A stretch of 20,212 bases of DNA from assembly GCA_002420005.1 (NCBI GenBank), contig DIHE01000076.1, positions 53,032-73,243 on the forward strand, in the 5' to 3' direction. How positions within the stretch are numbered: the first letter of the stretch is position 1; each line of letters starts with the position of its first letter. Positions 1 to 12,300 of this stretch are shown piece by piece. The notes beneath the pieces were generated by a model. It worked only from the letters and a program-made list of their open reading frames with translations. It was not told where the DNA came from and did no database searches. Position numbers and translations under genes: made by a program. The DNA is from Holophagales bacterium UBA5704. Its GTDB lineage: Bacteria; Acidobacteriota; Thermoanaerobaculia; Multivoradales; UBA5704.

Positions 1-1
1 C

Positions 2-355
2 GAGAAGCTGGTCGAGGAGCTGCGGCCGGAGCGCGAGGCGGGGCGCAGCCCGCTGTTTCAGGTGCTGGTGGGGCTGAACGGGGACCCGGGCGCCTCCTCG
101 CTCGCAGGGGAGCTTCTTCCGCTGCACACGCGCACGGCCAAATTCGAGCTGAGCTGGCTCTGGCGGGAGGAGGGCGGCGCCTTGGCGGGCACGCTCGAAT
201 ACGCCACGGAGCTGTTCGACGCCCCGACCGTCCTGCGGCTGGCGGACCAGAGCGAGCGGCTGCTCCTCGGGCTGGCCGCGACGCCGGAGCGCCGGATCTC
301 GGAGCTGCCGCTGCTCTCCGCCGCGCAGTGGGCGCAGATCTCGCGCGAGTGGAAC
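2..355 (+). other. C1: C-terminal part of a condensation domain (partial)
   Basis: The window opens in the latch region of a C domain, with EKLVEELRPER followed by SPLFQVLVGLN. The later segment ELFDAPTVLRL and the closing WNDT match the C-to-A junctions of the other modules. The catalytic HHxxxDG lies upstream and cannot be seen. The presence of a C domain shows that the first module seen is an elongation module, not the initiation module. Confidence 0.93.
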
Positions 356-3300
356 GACACCGGCGAGCTGCCCGCCACCACCCTGCCGGCGCTCCTCGCG
401 CTCCAGGTGGAACGGACACCGGATGCCGTCGCCCTGGTGGACGGCGACGCCCGGCTCTCCTACCGCGAGCTGGACCGGCGCGCCGGGCGGCTCGCGGAGC
501 ACCTGCGCTCGCTGGGCGCGGCGCCCGAGACCCGCGTGGCGGTCTGCCGCGAGCGCTCGGCCGAGCTGGTGGTGGCGCTTCTGGCGGTGTGGAAGGCCGG
601 CGCGGCGTATGTGCCGCTCGATCCGGCGTGGCCGCGGGAGCGGCTGGATTGGATGCTGGGGGATTGCGGAGCGGTGGTGGTGCTGGGGAGAGAAGGGGGA
701 AAGGACCATCAGGTCGCCAAGGACAACAGGGACGCCCCCAAGCCCTCCCAAGAGGGGGATTTGTTGTCCTTGGAGTCCTTGCCGTCCTTGGCCTTGGACC
801 CCCGGCAGCTCGCCTACCTGATCTATACCTCCGGCTCCACCGGCCACCCCAAGGGCGTGGCCATCGAGCAGGGTAGCGCGGCGGCGCTGGCACTGTGGGC
901 TCGCGCGGCGTTTTCACCGCGGGAGATGGCGGGGGTTCTGGCGGCGACGTCGGTCTGCTTCGATTTGTCGATCTTCGAGCTGTTCGTGCCTCTCACCCTG
1001 GGCGGGACGGTGATCCTGGCGGAGAACGCGCTGGCTCTCCCCGGGCTTCCCGGCGCCGCGGCGGTCACCCTGGTCAATACAGTCCCTTCGGCGATGGACG
1101 AGCTGGTGCGGGCCGACGGTCTGCCGGCGTCGGTGTTGACGGTGTGCCTGGCGGGGGAGGCCTTGCGGCGCGAGCTGGTGGACCGGTTGCCGGCGCGGTT
1201 GCGGGTGCTCAATCTCTACGGCCCGTCTGAGGACACGACCTACTCCACCGGCGCGGTGATGGTGCCGGGGGACCGGCGGCCTCCCGCCATCGGCCGGCCG
1301 CTCGCCGGGACGCAGGCCTGGGTGCTCGATCCGGCGGGACACCAGGTGCCGCTCGGCGCGGCGGGCGAGATCTGCCTCGGCGGCGCCGGGCTGGCCCGCG
1401 GCTATTTCGGCCGGCCGGATCTGACCGCCGAGAGCTTCGTGCCCGACCCGCGCAGCGGCGCGCCCGGCGCGCGGCTGTACCGCACCGGTGACCTCGCCCG
1501 CGCGCGGGCGGACGGCAGCCTGGAGTTTCTCGGCCGAATCGATCACCAGGTGAAGGTGCGCGGCTTCCGCATCGAGCCCGGCGAGGTCGAAGCGGCGCTC
1601 GTCCAGCACCCGGCCGTGCGCGCCGCGGTGGTCGCCGCCCGAGAGACCGGAACCGGCGACCGCCGGCTGGTCGCCTGGCTCGCGGTGGACGGCGAGCCCC
1701 CGTCGCCCGCGGCGCTGCGCGAATGGCTGCTCGCCCGCCTCCCCGAGCCGTACGTGCCGGGGCTCTTCGAGATCCTCGACGCGCTGCCGCTCACCCCGAG
1801 CGGCAAGGTCGATCGCCGGGCGCTGGCGCAGCGCCCGCTGCCGGGGCGCCACCGGACGGCCGGCGCGGCGCCGCACACGCCGCTCGAAGCGGCGCTGGCC
1901 GGTCTGTGGGCCGAGACGCTCGGCGTCGAGCGGGTGGGGAGCGACGACGATTTCTTCGCGCTCGGCGGCCATTCGCTGCTCGCCGCCCGCCTGGTGGCCC
2001 GCCTGCGCCGTGCGTTCGCGGTGGAGCTGCCGCTGCGCGCCGTCTTCGAGGCGCCGACGGTCGCCCAGCTCGCCCGCCGCATCGAGACCGCGCACCGCGC
2101 CGTGGCCGAGCCTCCGCTCGTCCCCCTCCCCCGCTCGGGAGACGCGCCGCTCTCCTTCGCCCAGGAACGGCTGTGGTTCCTCGACCGCCTGGAGGGCGGC
2201 GCGGCGCTCCACATGGCGGCCGGGGTGCGGCTCAGCGGGGACCTCGACATCGCGGCGCTGGCCGGAGCGCTGCGCGCGGTGGCGGTGCGGCACGAGGTGC
2301 TGCGGACGCGGTTCGTCGAGGTCGACGGAAGAGTCGTGGCGACGCCCGCCGGGAGAGGAGGAGAGATGCCGGTTGTCGATCTGACGGGGCAGGCCCGGGA
2401 CGCCGAGCGCGTGCGGGACGCGGTGGTCTTTGCTCCGTTCGATCTCGCGACGGGGCCGTGCTGGCGGACGGTGCTTCTGCGGCTCGGGCCTCGTTCGCAC
2501 GAGCTGGTGCTCTGCTTCCATCACATCGTGACCGACGGCTGGTCCGTGGGCCTGTTCACCCGCGAGGTGGCGGCGCTTTATGGCGGCGAGGTGCTGCCGG
2601 CTCCGCCGCTCCAGGTCGCCGATTTCGCCCTCTGGCAGCGCGCTCTGGTACAGGGGGAGCGGATGGCCGGGGAGCTTGCGTTCTGGCGTACGGCGCTCGC
2701 CGGAGAGCTCCCCGCCGAGCCGCTCGCCCCGGACCACCCGCAGCGGACCTCGCGCCGCCGCGCCGCCACCGTCGAGCGCACCGTGCCTCCCGCGGTGACG
2801 GACGCCCTGCGCTCCCTCGGCCGGGGCGCCGGGGCGAGCCTGTACATGATCCTCGTCGCCGCGCTCGGCGTGCTGCTCGGCCGCCACGGCGGCCGGCGCG
2901 AGGCCGTGCTCGGCTCGCCGGTGGCGGGGCGGACGCGGCCGGAGACGGAGGGCGTGATCGGATGCTTCCTGAACACGCTGGCGCTGCGCGTCTTTCTGGA
3001 AGGGGGTGAGGGCTTCCGTGACGCGCTCGGCCGGGCCCGCGACGTGGTGCTCGACGCGCTCGCCCACCAGGACGTCCCCTTCGAGCAGGTGCTGGAGGTG
3101 GTCCGGCCCGAGCGTTCGGCCGCGCGCACGCCGCTGTTCCAGGTGCTCCTCAACCTGCTCAACTTCCCGCGCGTCGCGGCACGGCTGCCGGGGCTCACCC
3201 TGGAGCTCGTCCCCGGCCCGGACACCCCGCCGCGCTTCGACCTCACGGTCTACGCGGAAGAGACGGACGACGCGCTCCGCCTGCGCCTGGTGTGGGACGC

Positions 3301-6300
3301 CGACCGGTTCGAGCCGGCCCGCCGGGAGGAGATCGCCGACCAGCTCGGCGGGCTGCTCGAACAGATCGCCGCCGATCCGGAGCGGCCCGTGGATGCGCTC
3401 TCCCTGGTCACCCCGCGCGCCGCCGGCCTCCTCCCCGATCCCGCGGCACCGCTCACCGCCGCGTGGCACGGCTCGCTCTACGGCCGGTTCGCCTGGCAGG
3501 CAGAACACCGGCCGGACGCGGTGGCGGTCACCGACCCGGAGGGCTCCTGGACCTATGGTGAGCTGCTCCGCGACAGCCTCCGGCTCGCCCGGGTGCTGCG
3601 CGCGCGCGGGGTCCGGCCGGGCGAGGTGGTGGCGATCGAGGCCCATCGCAGCGCCGCCCTGGTGCGCGCCGTCCTCGGCGTGCTCGCCTCCGGGGCGGCG
3701 TGGGTGATCCTCGACCGCGACGATCCGGAGGCGCGCCGGGAGGTGATCCTGGAGGTCGCTCGGCCGAAGCTCCGGTGGTCCACCGCGGCCTGGGTCGATC
3801 GGACGGATCCGACCGATCCGTCCGATCCCCTCCCCCACGCCCCGGAGCCGGAGGCTCCCGCCTATGTGGCCTTCACCTCCGGGTCCACCGGCCGGCCCAA
3901 GGGCATCGTGGGCTCACAGCGCCCGCTCTCCCACTTCATGGCGTGGCACGTGCGCACCTTCGGCCTGGGCGAGGCTGACCGCTTCAGCCTGCTCTCCGGG
4001 CTCGCGCACGATCCCCTGCTGCGCGACCTGTTCACCCCGCTCTGGCTCGGCGCGACGCTGGCGATCCCCTCCCCTGACCTCCTCGACGGCCTTGGCGGCT
4101 GGCTGGCCCGCGAGGCGGTCACCACCGTCCACTGGACGCCGGCCCTGGCACAGCTCGTCACCGAGCCTCTGCCGGCTCTGCGCCGCGCCTTCTTCGGCGG
4201 CGACGCCCTGCGCCGCTCCGACGTCGCCCGGCTGCGCACCCTGGCGCCGGATGTCACCTGCGTCAACTTCTACGGCGCCACCGAGACGCCGCAGGCGATG
4301 GGCTGGCACGTCGTCGATCCCGAGGCGGAGGACGACGGCCGGCCGCTCCCCCTCGGCCGCGGCATCGACGGCGTGCAGCTCCTGGTGCGCACAGCGGCCG
4401 GCGCTCTGGCGGGGATCGGCGAGGTGGGAGAGATCTTCATCCGCACGCCGTATCTCGCGCTCGGCTACCTGGACGACCCGGCGCTCACCCGCGAGCGCTT
4501 CCTGCCGGACCACCTCTACCGCACGGGGGACCTCGGCGCCTTCCGGCTCGACGGCCAGGTGCGCTCCCTCGGCCGTGCCGACCGCCAGATCAAGATCCGC
4601 GGCTACCGCGTCGAGCCCGCCGAGATCGAAGCGGCTCTCCTCCGGCTCGACGGCGTGCGCGCGGCGTACGTGCTGCTCGCCGAGGACCGGCTGGCCGCCT
4701 ACGTCGTGCCGGCGAGCCTCTCCCCCGCCGGGCTGCGACAGGCGCTCCGGGCGGTGCTTCCTCCGTACCTGATCCCCGCCGATCTCGTCCCCCTCGACGC
4801 CCTTCCCCTGACGCCGAACGGCAAGGTGGACCGCGCCGCGCTGCCGGCACCGGAGCGGGAGAGCGATCACCGTGCGCCGCGCACGCCCATCGAGACGCTG
4901 CTGGCGGAGATCTGGGCCGGCGTCCTCGGCGTGGAGCGGATCGGCGCGGACGACGACTTCTTCGCCCTCGGCGGCCACTCGCTCCTCGCCACCCAGGTGG
5001 TCTCCCGGGTGCGCGACGCCTGCGGCGTGGATCTGCCGCTGCGCGCGCTGTTCGAAGCCTCCACTCTCGCCGCCCTCGCCGGCCGCATTGAGGACACGCG
5101 CCGCGGCGGCACGGCGGCGCCCGCGCCGATCCGCCCTCTGCAACGGAACGGTGACCTGCCTCTCTCCTTCGCCCAGCAGCGCCTCTGGTTCCTCGACCAG
5201 ATGGAGCCGGGCAATCCGAACCTCCACCTCACCACCGCCCTGCGGCTCACCGGCCCGCTCCATACCGTCGCTCTCGCCGCCGCGCTCCAGGAGGTGGTCC
5301 GGCGCCACGAGACCCTGCGCACCACCTTCGGCGTGCGCGACGGCCGGCCGTGGCAGGTGATCGCCCCGGAGCTGGCGATCGCCCTGCCGGTCGTGGATCT
5401 CGGCGGCCTCGCCGAGGACGCCCGCGGCCGGGAGGAGCGCCGGGTGATCCGCGAGGTCTCCGCACCGCCGTTCGTCCTGGAACGCGGGCCGCTGGTGCGG
5501 GCGGCGCTGCTCGACCTCGCCCCGGGGGAGCGGACGCTCGTGCTCACCCTCCACCACATCGTCTCCGACGGCTGGTCCACCGGCGTCCTGTGCGACGAGC
5601 TGACCGTCCTCTACGAAGCCCTGCGCACCGGCCGGCCCTCGCCGCTCGCACCGCTCGCCGTGCAGTACGTGGACTTCGCGGCCTGGCAGCGCAACCGGCT
5701 GCAGGGTGCGGTGCTCGCCGAGCAGCTCGCCGCCTGGCGGGCGACCCTCGGCACGAGCGGCTTCCCGGTGCTGGAGCTGCCCACGGACCGCCCGCGACCG
5801 GCGGTGCCGAGCTTCCGTGGGGCGCGGCGGCCGGTGCGGATCGGGCGCGCGCTCACCCGGAGGCTCCGCGACCTCGGAAGATCGCAGGGCGCCACGCTCT
5901 TCATGGTGCTCCTCGCGGCGTTCCAGACCCTCCTCCACCGGATCTCCGGCCAGGACGAGCTGCTGGTCGGCTCGCCGGTGGCCAACCGCACCCGCGTCGA
6001 GGTCGAGCGGCTGATCGGCATGTTCTTCAACCTCCTCGCCTTCCGCGCCGACCTGCGGGACGCGCCGCCGTTCACGGACCTCCTGGCGCGGGTGCGGGAG
6101 GCGGCGCTCACCGCGTATCTCCACCAGGACCTGCCGTTCGAGAAGCTCCTGGAGGAGCTGCAACCCGAGCGCCAGCTCAGCCGCACGCCGCTCTTCCAGG
6201 CCACCCTGGTGTTGCAGAACGCACCGCGCACGGCGATCGAGCTGCCCGGGCTCACCCTGACGCCGCTGGAGATCGAGGGCCGCAGCGCCAACTTCGACCT

Positions 6301-9300
6301 GAACCTTCAGCTCACCGAGACCGCGGAGGGGATCGCGGGCTGGCTCGAATTCCGCACCGACCTGTTCGACGCCCCGACCATCGACCGTCTGGCGGCCCAT
6401 CTCCTCCACCTGCTGGCCGCCGCGGCGGCCGATCCCGGGGAAAGCGTGGCGCGCCTGCCGCTCCTCGCGCCGGCCGAGCGCTTCCAGCTCCTCACCGAGT
6501 GGAACGACACCGCCGCCCCCTTCCCGGCCGACGCCACGCTGCACGGCCTCTTCCTCGCCCAGGCCGCCCGCACCCCGGACGCCCCCGCCGTCCTCGCCGC
6601 CGACCGCACCCTCACCTACCGCGAGCTGGACGACGAGTCCGCCCGCCTGGCCGCCCACCTGCGCGCCCGGGGCGTCCGCCCCGGAACCCCGGTCGCCGTC
6701 GCCCTCCCCCGCACCGCGGACCTGATCCCCGCGCTCCTCGGCATCCTGCGCGCCGGGGGCTTCTACGTCCCCCTGGAACCCACCTGGCCCGAGGCGAGGG
6801 TCCGGTCGATCCTCGACACCCTGCACATCGAGCACGTTCTGCGCGCCCCGGTTCGCCTTCCCCCTCCCTCGGAGGAGCGGGAGTGGGGAACGGGGGGAGA
6901 GGGATTCGCCTACGCCATCTTCACCTCCGGCTCCACCGGCGTTCCCAAGGGCGTCCTGCTCCGCCACCGTCCGGTGGTGAACCTGATCCACTGGGTGAAC
7001 CGCACCTTCGGCGTCGGCCCCGGCGACCGCCTGCTGTTCGTCACCTCGCCCGCCTTCGATCTCTCGGTCTACGACGTGTTCGGCATCCTGGCCGCCGGAG
7101 GCGCGGTGCGCGTCGCCTCCGAGGCGGAGATCCGCGATCCGGAAGCCCTGGCGCGCCTCCTCGGCCGCGAGCCGATCACCTTCTGGGACTCGGCGCCGGC
7201 CCTGCTGGCGCAGGTGGTGCCGTTCCTCCCCGCCGCCGGGGGAGACCGCCGCCATCTCCGGCTCGCCTTCCTGAGCGGCGACTGGATTCCGCTGCCGCTC
7301 CCCGGTGCGTTGAAGGAGGCCTTTCCCCGCCTGCGGGTGATCGCGCTCGGCGGTGCCACGGAAGCGGCGATCTGGTCGAATGCCTTCCCGGTGGAGGAGC
7401 TCGCCCCCCATTGGGTGAGCATCCCCTACGGCCGGCCGATCGCCAACGCGCGCTATCACGTGCTCGACGCCGCGCTGGAGCCCTGTCCGCTCGGCGTTCC
7501 GGGCGATCTCTACATCGGCGGCGCCTGCCTGCTCGCCGGCTATGCGGGAGATCCGGCGCTCTCCGCCACCAAGATCCTCCCCGATCCGCACACCGGCGAG
7601 CCCGGCGCCCGCCTCTACCGCACCGGCGACCGCGCCCGCTTCCGGCCGGACGGCACGATCGAGTTCCTCGGCCGGCTCGATCACCAGGTGAAGGTCCGCG
7701 GCTACCGGATCGAGCTGGGCGAGATCGAGGCCGCCCTGCTCGCCCACCCCGCCGTGCGCGAGGCGGTCGCCGTGGCCCGCGCCGACGACGGCCCGCGCGG
7801 CGACAAACGGCTCGTCGCCTACGTCGTGCAGGACGAGACCTACACCGGAGACGAAGAGGCCGGCGACGCCCAGGTCGAGCGCTGGCAGAGCGTCTACGAC
7901 GAGGTCTACAGCCGCGGGGCCGGGGAAGCAGAGCATCGGACGGATCCGTCCGATCCGACCGATCCGTCCGATCCCACGCTCAACCTGGCGGGCTGGATCA
8001 GCAGCTACACGGGCGAGCCGCTGCCCGCGGCAGAAATGCGGGCGTGGGTCGAGGCCACGGTGGAGCGCATCGTCACCCGGGCGGCCGGCGGCTCGCTCGG
8101 CCGGGTGCTGGAGATCGGCTGCGGCACCGGACTGCTGCTCTTCCGCCTGGCGCCGCACTGCCGGAGCTATCACGGCACCGACCTCTCCGCGGTGGCTCTC
8201 GAAGGCATCCGGCGCCAGCTCCCCGCCCGCGGCCTCGCCCACGTGACGCTCGACCGACGGGCGGCGGACGACTGGAGCGGCCTGCCCCCCGGCGGGTTCG
8301 ATACGGTGATCCTCAACTCGGTGACCCAGCACTTCCCGGGCGCCGCCTACCTGCGGCGGGTGGTGGAGGGCGCCGTCGGCGCCGTGGCCCCGGGCGGCTC
8401 GGTCTTCATCGGCGACGTACGCAACCTTCCCCACCTGCGCGCCTTCCACGCCTCGGTGCAGCTCGCCCAGGCGCCGGCCGGCTGGACCCGCCCACAGCTC
8501 GACCGCCGCGTCCGCCTGCGCACCGTGCAGGAGGAGGAGCTGGTCGTCGATCCCCGCTTCTTCACCGCGCTCGCCGCCGAGCTGCCCGGGATCGCCCGCG
8601 TCGAGATCCAGCTCAAGCGGGGCCGCGACCGCAACGAGATGAGCCGCTTCCGCTTCGACGCCCTGCTCCACGTCGGAGCCGCCGGCCCCGCCGCCGCCTG
8701 CCCCTGGGTGGACGCCGGCCCCGAAACCTCCGCCCTCCCCGGTCTGCGCAAGCTCCTCGCCGGACACCCGGAAGGCCTGGGCCTCCGCGGCCTCCCCGAC
8801 GCCCGCCTCCGCGAAGCCGCCACGATCCTCGCCTGGCTGGAAGGGGAGGAAGGCCCAGGGACCGCCGGAGAGCTGCGGAGCCTCCTGGAACGGGAAGAGA
8901 CCGGCCTCGAGCCCGAGGACCTCTGGGAGCTGGGCCGCGAGCTGGGCTACGACGTCGAGATCCGCGCCGGAGACTCCATAGGCCTGTTCGACGCCTTCTT
9001 CCTGCCTTCTTCCCCCTCTCCCGGCGGGGGCTGGGAGGGAGATGGGAGAGGGGGCACCTTCACCAACAACCCCCTCCAGGGCCTCCTCGCCCGCAAGCTC
9101 GTCCCCCGCCTGCGCGCCTGGCTGGCCGAGCGCCTGCCGGAGCCGATGCTCCCTTCGGCCCTGGTGCTCCTCGACGCCTTGCCGCTCACCGCAAACGGCA
9201 AGGTGGACCGCGCCGCGCTGCCGGCGCCGGACGGCGCGCGCCCGGAGCAGGAGGAGACGCTGGTGGCGCCGCAGAGCAGCGCCGAGCAGCGGCTCGCCGC

Positions 9301-12300
9301 CATCTGGTGCGAGGTGCTGGGCCTTGAGCAGGTGGGCGTGCACGACAACTTCTTCAGCCTCGGCGGCGACTCGATCCTGAGCATCCAGGTCATCGCGCGG
9401 GCGCAACAGGCGGGCCTGCACCTGACGCCGCGCCAGCTCTTCCAGCACCAGACCATCGCCGAGCTGGCCCTGCTCGCCACGGACGCCACGGCCCCCACCG
9501 AGGAGCAGGGACCGGTGACCGGGCCGGTGCCCCTCACCCCGATTCAGCGCTGGTTCTTCGAGCAGGAGCTGGCCGATCCGCACCACTGGAATCTCGCCGT
9601 CCTCCTGGAGCTGCGCACGCCGGTCGCCCCGGCGCACCTCGACCGCGCCGTGGCCGCCCTTCTGGAGCACCACGACGCCCTGCGCCTGCGCTTCCACCGT
9701 GAGCCCTCCGGCTGGACGCAGCACAACGAACCGCCCGGCGGCCCCGTTCCCTGCACGGCCTTCGACCTCTCCGCCCTCCCGGCCGCCCGGCAGACCGCCG
9801 CGCTCGAAGCCGCCGCCGGGGCGCTGCAGCAGAGCCTCGACCTCGCGGCCGGCCCGCTCCAGCGCTTCGCCCTCTTCCACCTCGGCCCGGCCGAGCCCGA
9901 CCGGCTGCTGGCCACCGTGCACCACCTGGTGATCGACGGCGTCTCCTGGCGCATCCTGCTGGAAGACCTCCAGACCGCCCTGCGCCAGCTTGCTGGCGGC
10001 GAAGCGGTGCGGCTGCCGCCCAAGACCAACTCCTACCGCCGCTGGTCCGAAACGCTCTCCGGCGCCGTCCGCTCCGCCCCCGCCGCAGAGGAGGCGGGTT
10101 TCCGCCGCGCCCTCCCGCTGCCCGGCGACGGGCTGAGCGGGGAGAACCTCGAAGCGACCGCCCACACGGTGCAGATCACCCTGGAGGCCGACGAGACCCA
10201 GGCCTTGCTGCGCGAGGCGCCCCAGGCGTTCCAGACGCGGATCGACGACGTGCTTCTGACCGCCCTCGCCCGCGCCTTCCGCCGCTGGACGGGCCAGCCG
10301 ACGCTCCTCCTCGACCTCGAAGGCCACGGCCGCGACGGGCTCCCGGACCTCGACCTCTCACGCACCGTCGGCTGGTTCACCACCATCCACCCCGTCCTCC
10401 TGGAGACCGGCGGCGGCGCGCCCGAGGACGACCTGCGAGCGATCAAAGAGCAGCTCCGGCAGCGCCCCGCAGCCACGGTTCTGCCGCCGCCACAGGTCAT
10501 CTTCAACAACCTCGGCCAGTTCGACGCCCTGGCCGGCGAAGGCTCCTTGATCCTCCCCGCCCGCGAATCCTTCGGCGCCACCCGCAGCCCCCGCGCCGCC
10601 CGCCGCCATCTCCTGGAGATCTACGCCACCCTCCTCGCCGGCCGGCTGGTGCTGGACGTCGAAGGCAGCACGAACATCCACCGCACCACCACCCTGGAGC
10701 GGCTGGCCGGCTGGTTCGTGGAGGAGCTGCGCGAGCTGATCCGCCGCTGCCGCACAGCCCACGCCGACAGCGACCTCGAAGAGGTCTACCAGCTCACCCC
10801 GCTCCAGCAGGGGATGCTGTTCCACCACCTCCGAACCCCTGAGGCGGACGTCTACGTCGTCCAGTTCTGCCTCACCTTGACGGGCCCGCTCCACCCGCAG
10901 GCGCTCGCCGCGGCGTGGGACCGGGTGCTCGCGCTGCATCCGGTCCTGCGCACGTCGTTCCATTGGGAGAAGCTGCAGACGCCCACCCAGGTGGTGCACC
11001 GGCAGGTCCGGATGCCGATCGAGACGCGGGACGTGCGCGGCCAGGCGCTGGACCTCGCCGCCTTTCTCGCCGCGGATCGGCGGCGCGGGTTCGACGTGAC
11101 CCAGGCGCCGCTCCTGCGGCTCAGCGTGCTGCGCACCGGCGCCGAGGAGCACCTGCTGATCTGGACTCACCACCATCTGCTGCTCGACGGCTGGTCCGTC
11201 GCCCTGGTGGTGGGGCAGGTGCTGTCCCTCTATGAAGCCCTCGCGCGGGGGGAGAGCCGCGAGATCGAGCGCTCGCGGCCGTTTCGCGAGTACGTCGCCT
11301 GGTTGCGCCGGCAGGATCTCGCAGCGACCGAGCGCTTCTGGCGGCAGGAGCTGGCCGGCTTCACCGCCCCGACGCCGCTCGGCGCGCGCGCGGCCTTCCC
11401 GGAGCAGACCGGCACGGGCGATCGCACGGTGCGCCTCTCCCCGGCGGCCTCGGCGGCCCTGCAAGCCCTGGCGCGCGCCGAGCAGCTCACGGTCAACACG
11501 CTCGCCCAGGGGGCCTGGGCGCTCCTGCTCTCCCGCCACGGCGGCACGGAGGACGTGCTGTTCGGCGTCACCGTGTCCGGACGGCCCGCGGCGCTCCCCG
11601 GGGTCGAGACCATGGTCGGGCTGTTCATCAACACCCTGCCGCTGCGCGCCGCCATCGCGCCGGACGGACCGGCCGTGCCCTGGCTCCGCCGGCTCCAGGA
11701 GCACCAGGCTACCCTGCGCCAGCACGAGCACAGCCCGCTGTTCGAGGTGCAGCGCTGGAGCGAGGTGCCGGCCGGCACGCCGCTGTTCCACAGCCTGTTC
11801 GTGTTCGAGAACTTCCCCACCGCCGCCGAGCGCAGGGCCGGTCCCGGCAGCGTGGAGATCCGCGAGATGCACCTCGTCGAGGCCTCCAACTATCCGCTCA
11901 CCCTCGCCGTGACCCCCGGGGCCGCCCTGGCCCTGCGCTGCATCTGGGACCGCGCCCGCTTCGACGAGGCGGAGATCCGCCGCCTCCAGGAGCACCTGCG
12001 GACCCTCCTGGAGAGCCTCGCCGCGCATCCCCACGAGCCCCTCGGCGCCCTGGAGATGATGCCCGCCGCGGAGCGCCACCAGCTTCTCGTCGAGTGGAAC
12101 GACACGGGCGGCGACCTCCCCGCGGTCGCCGGTCTCCACCTGGCGTTCGCCGAGCACGCCGCGAGGACCCCCGACGCTCCGGCGTTGACCTGGGGGGAAC
12201 GCACGCTCACCTATGCCGGGCTCGACCGGGCGGCGGACGCCGAGGCCGAGCGCCTGCGCGCCGATGGTGTGGGGCCTGGATCGATCGTCCCGCTGTCCTC

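Larger units (their letters stand above)
6536..9226 (+). other. A3: adenylation domain split by an N-methyltransferase, Cys-like code
   Basis: The large subdomain carries IFTSGSTGVPKG (A3), FDLSVYDVF (A4, Asp at 7058-7060), ALGGATEAAIW (A5), LYRTGDRAR (A7) and GRLDHQVKVRGYRIELGE (A8). The small subdomain resumes after the MT with LPEPMLPS (A9) and ANGKVDR (A10, about 9190-9220). The by-eye code D-L-Y-D-F-S-L-I-W-K differs from the classic Cys code DLYNLSLIWK at two positions (Asp for Asn, Phe for Leu). Cys is the nearest match, but Ala, Ser or Gly cannot be ruled out. A7 has TGDR where the other domains mostly have TGDL. The pre-A3 linker is short and repeat-derived. Confidence 0.92.

Noticed and set aside
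62..64. GTG at 62 as the start of the gene
   Set aside because: The frame stays open upstream to base 2, and those codons encode conserved C-domain sequence (EKLVEELRPER), so the gene begins outside the window.
701..800. The repeat in A1 as a CRISPR array or a rho-independent terminator
   Set aside because: Units are short, irregular and lack spacers of constant size. There is no T run after the stem, and the reading frame continues through it.
5126..6490. C3 as a heterocyclization domain, because A3 is Cys-like
   Set aside because: C3 has HHIVSDG, not the DxxxxD motif of Cy domains.
5350..9327. A 1,325-codon + strand frame, and another at 14044-17391, in a different frame from the NRPS
   Set aside because: Composition is Arg/Pro/Ala/Gly-rich with no domain. 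Both overlap continuous, motif-complete NRPS sequence and are frame shadows.
3914..10327. A 2,137-codon open frame on the - strand, plus similar long ones at 914-3838, 10358-13630 and 13655-19039
   Set aside because: They lie wholly opposite the NRPS and translate to Arg/Gly/Glu/Ala-rich sequence with no recognizable domain. Long antisense frames are expected opposite GC-rich genes with strong third-position bias.
9524..10765. The E domain read as an ordinary condensation domain
   Set aside because: It has PIQRWFF, HHLVIDGVSW, EGHGR and TVGWFT, follows a GGDS carrier and precedes a DCL-type C domain, all of which mark it as E.
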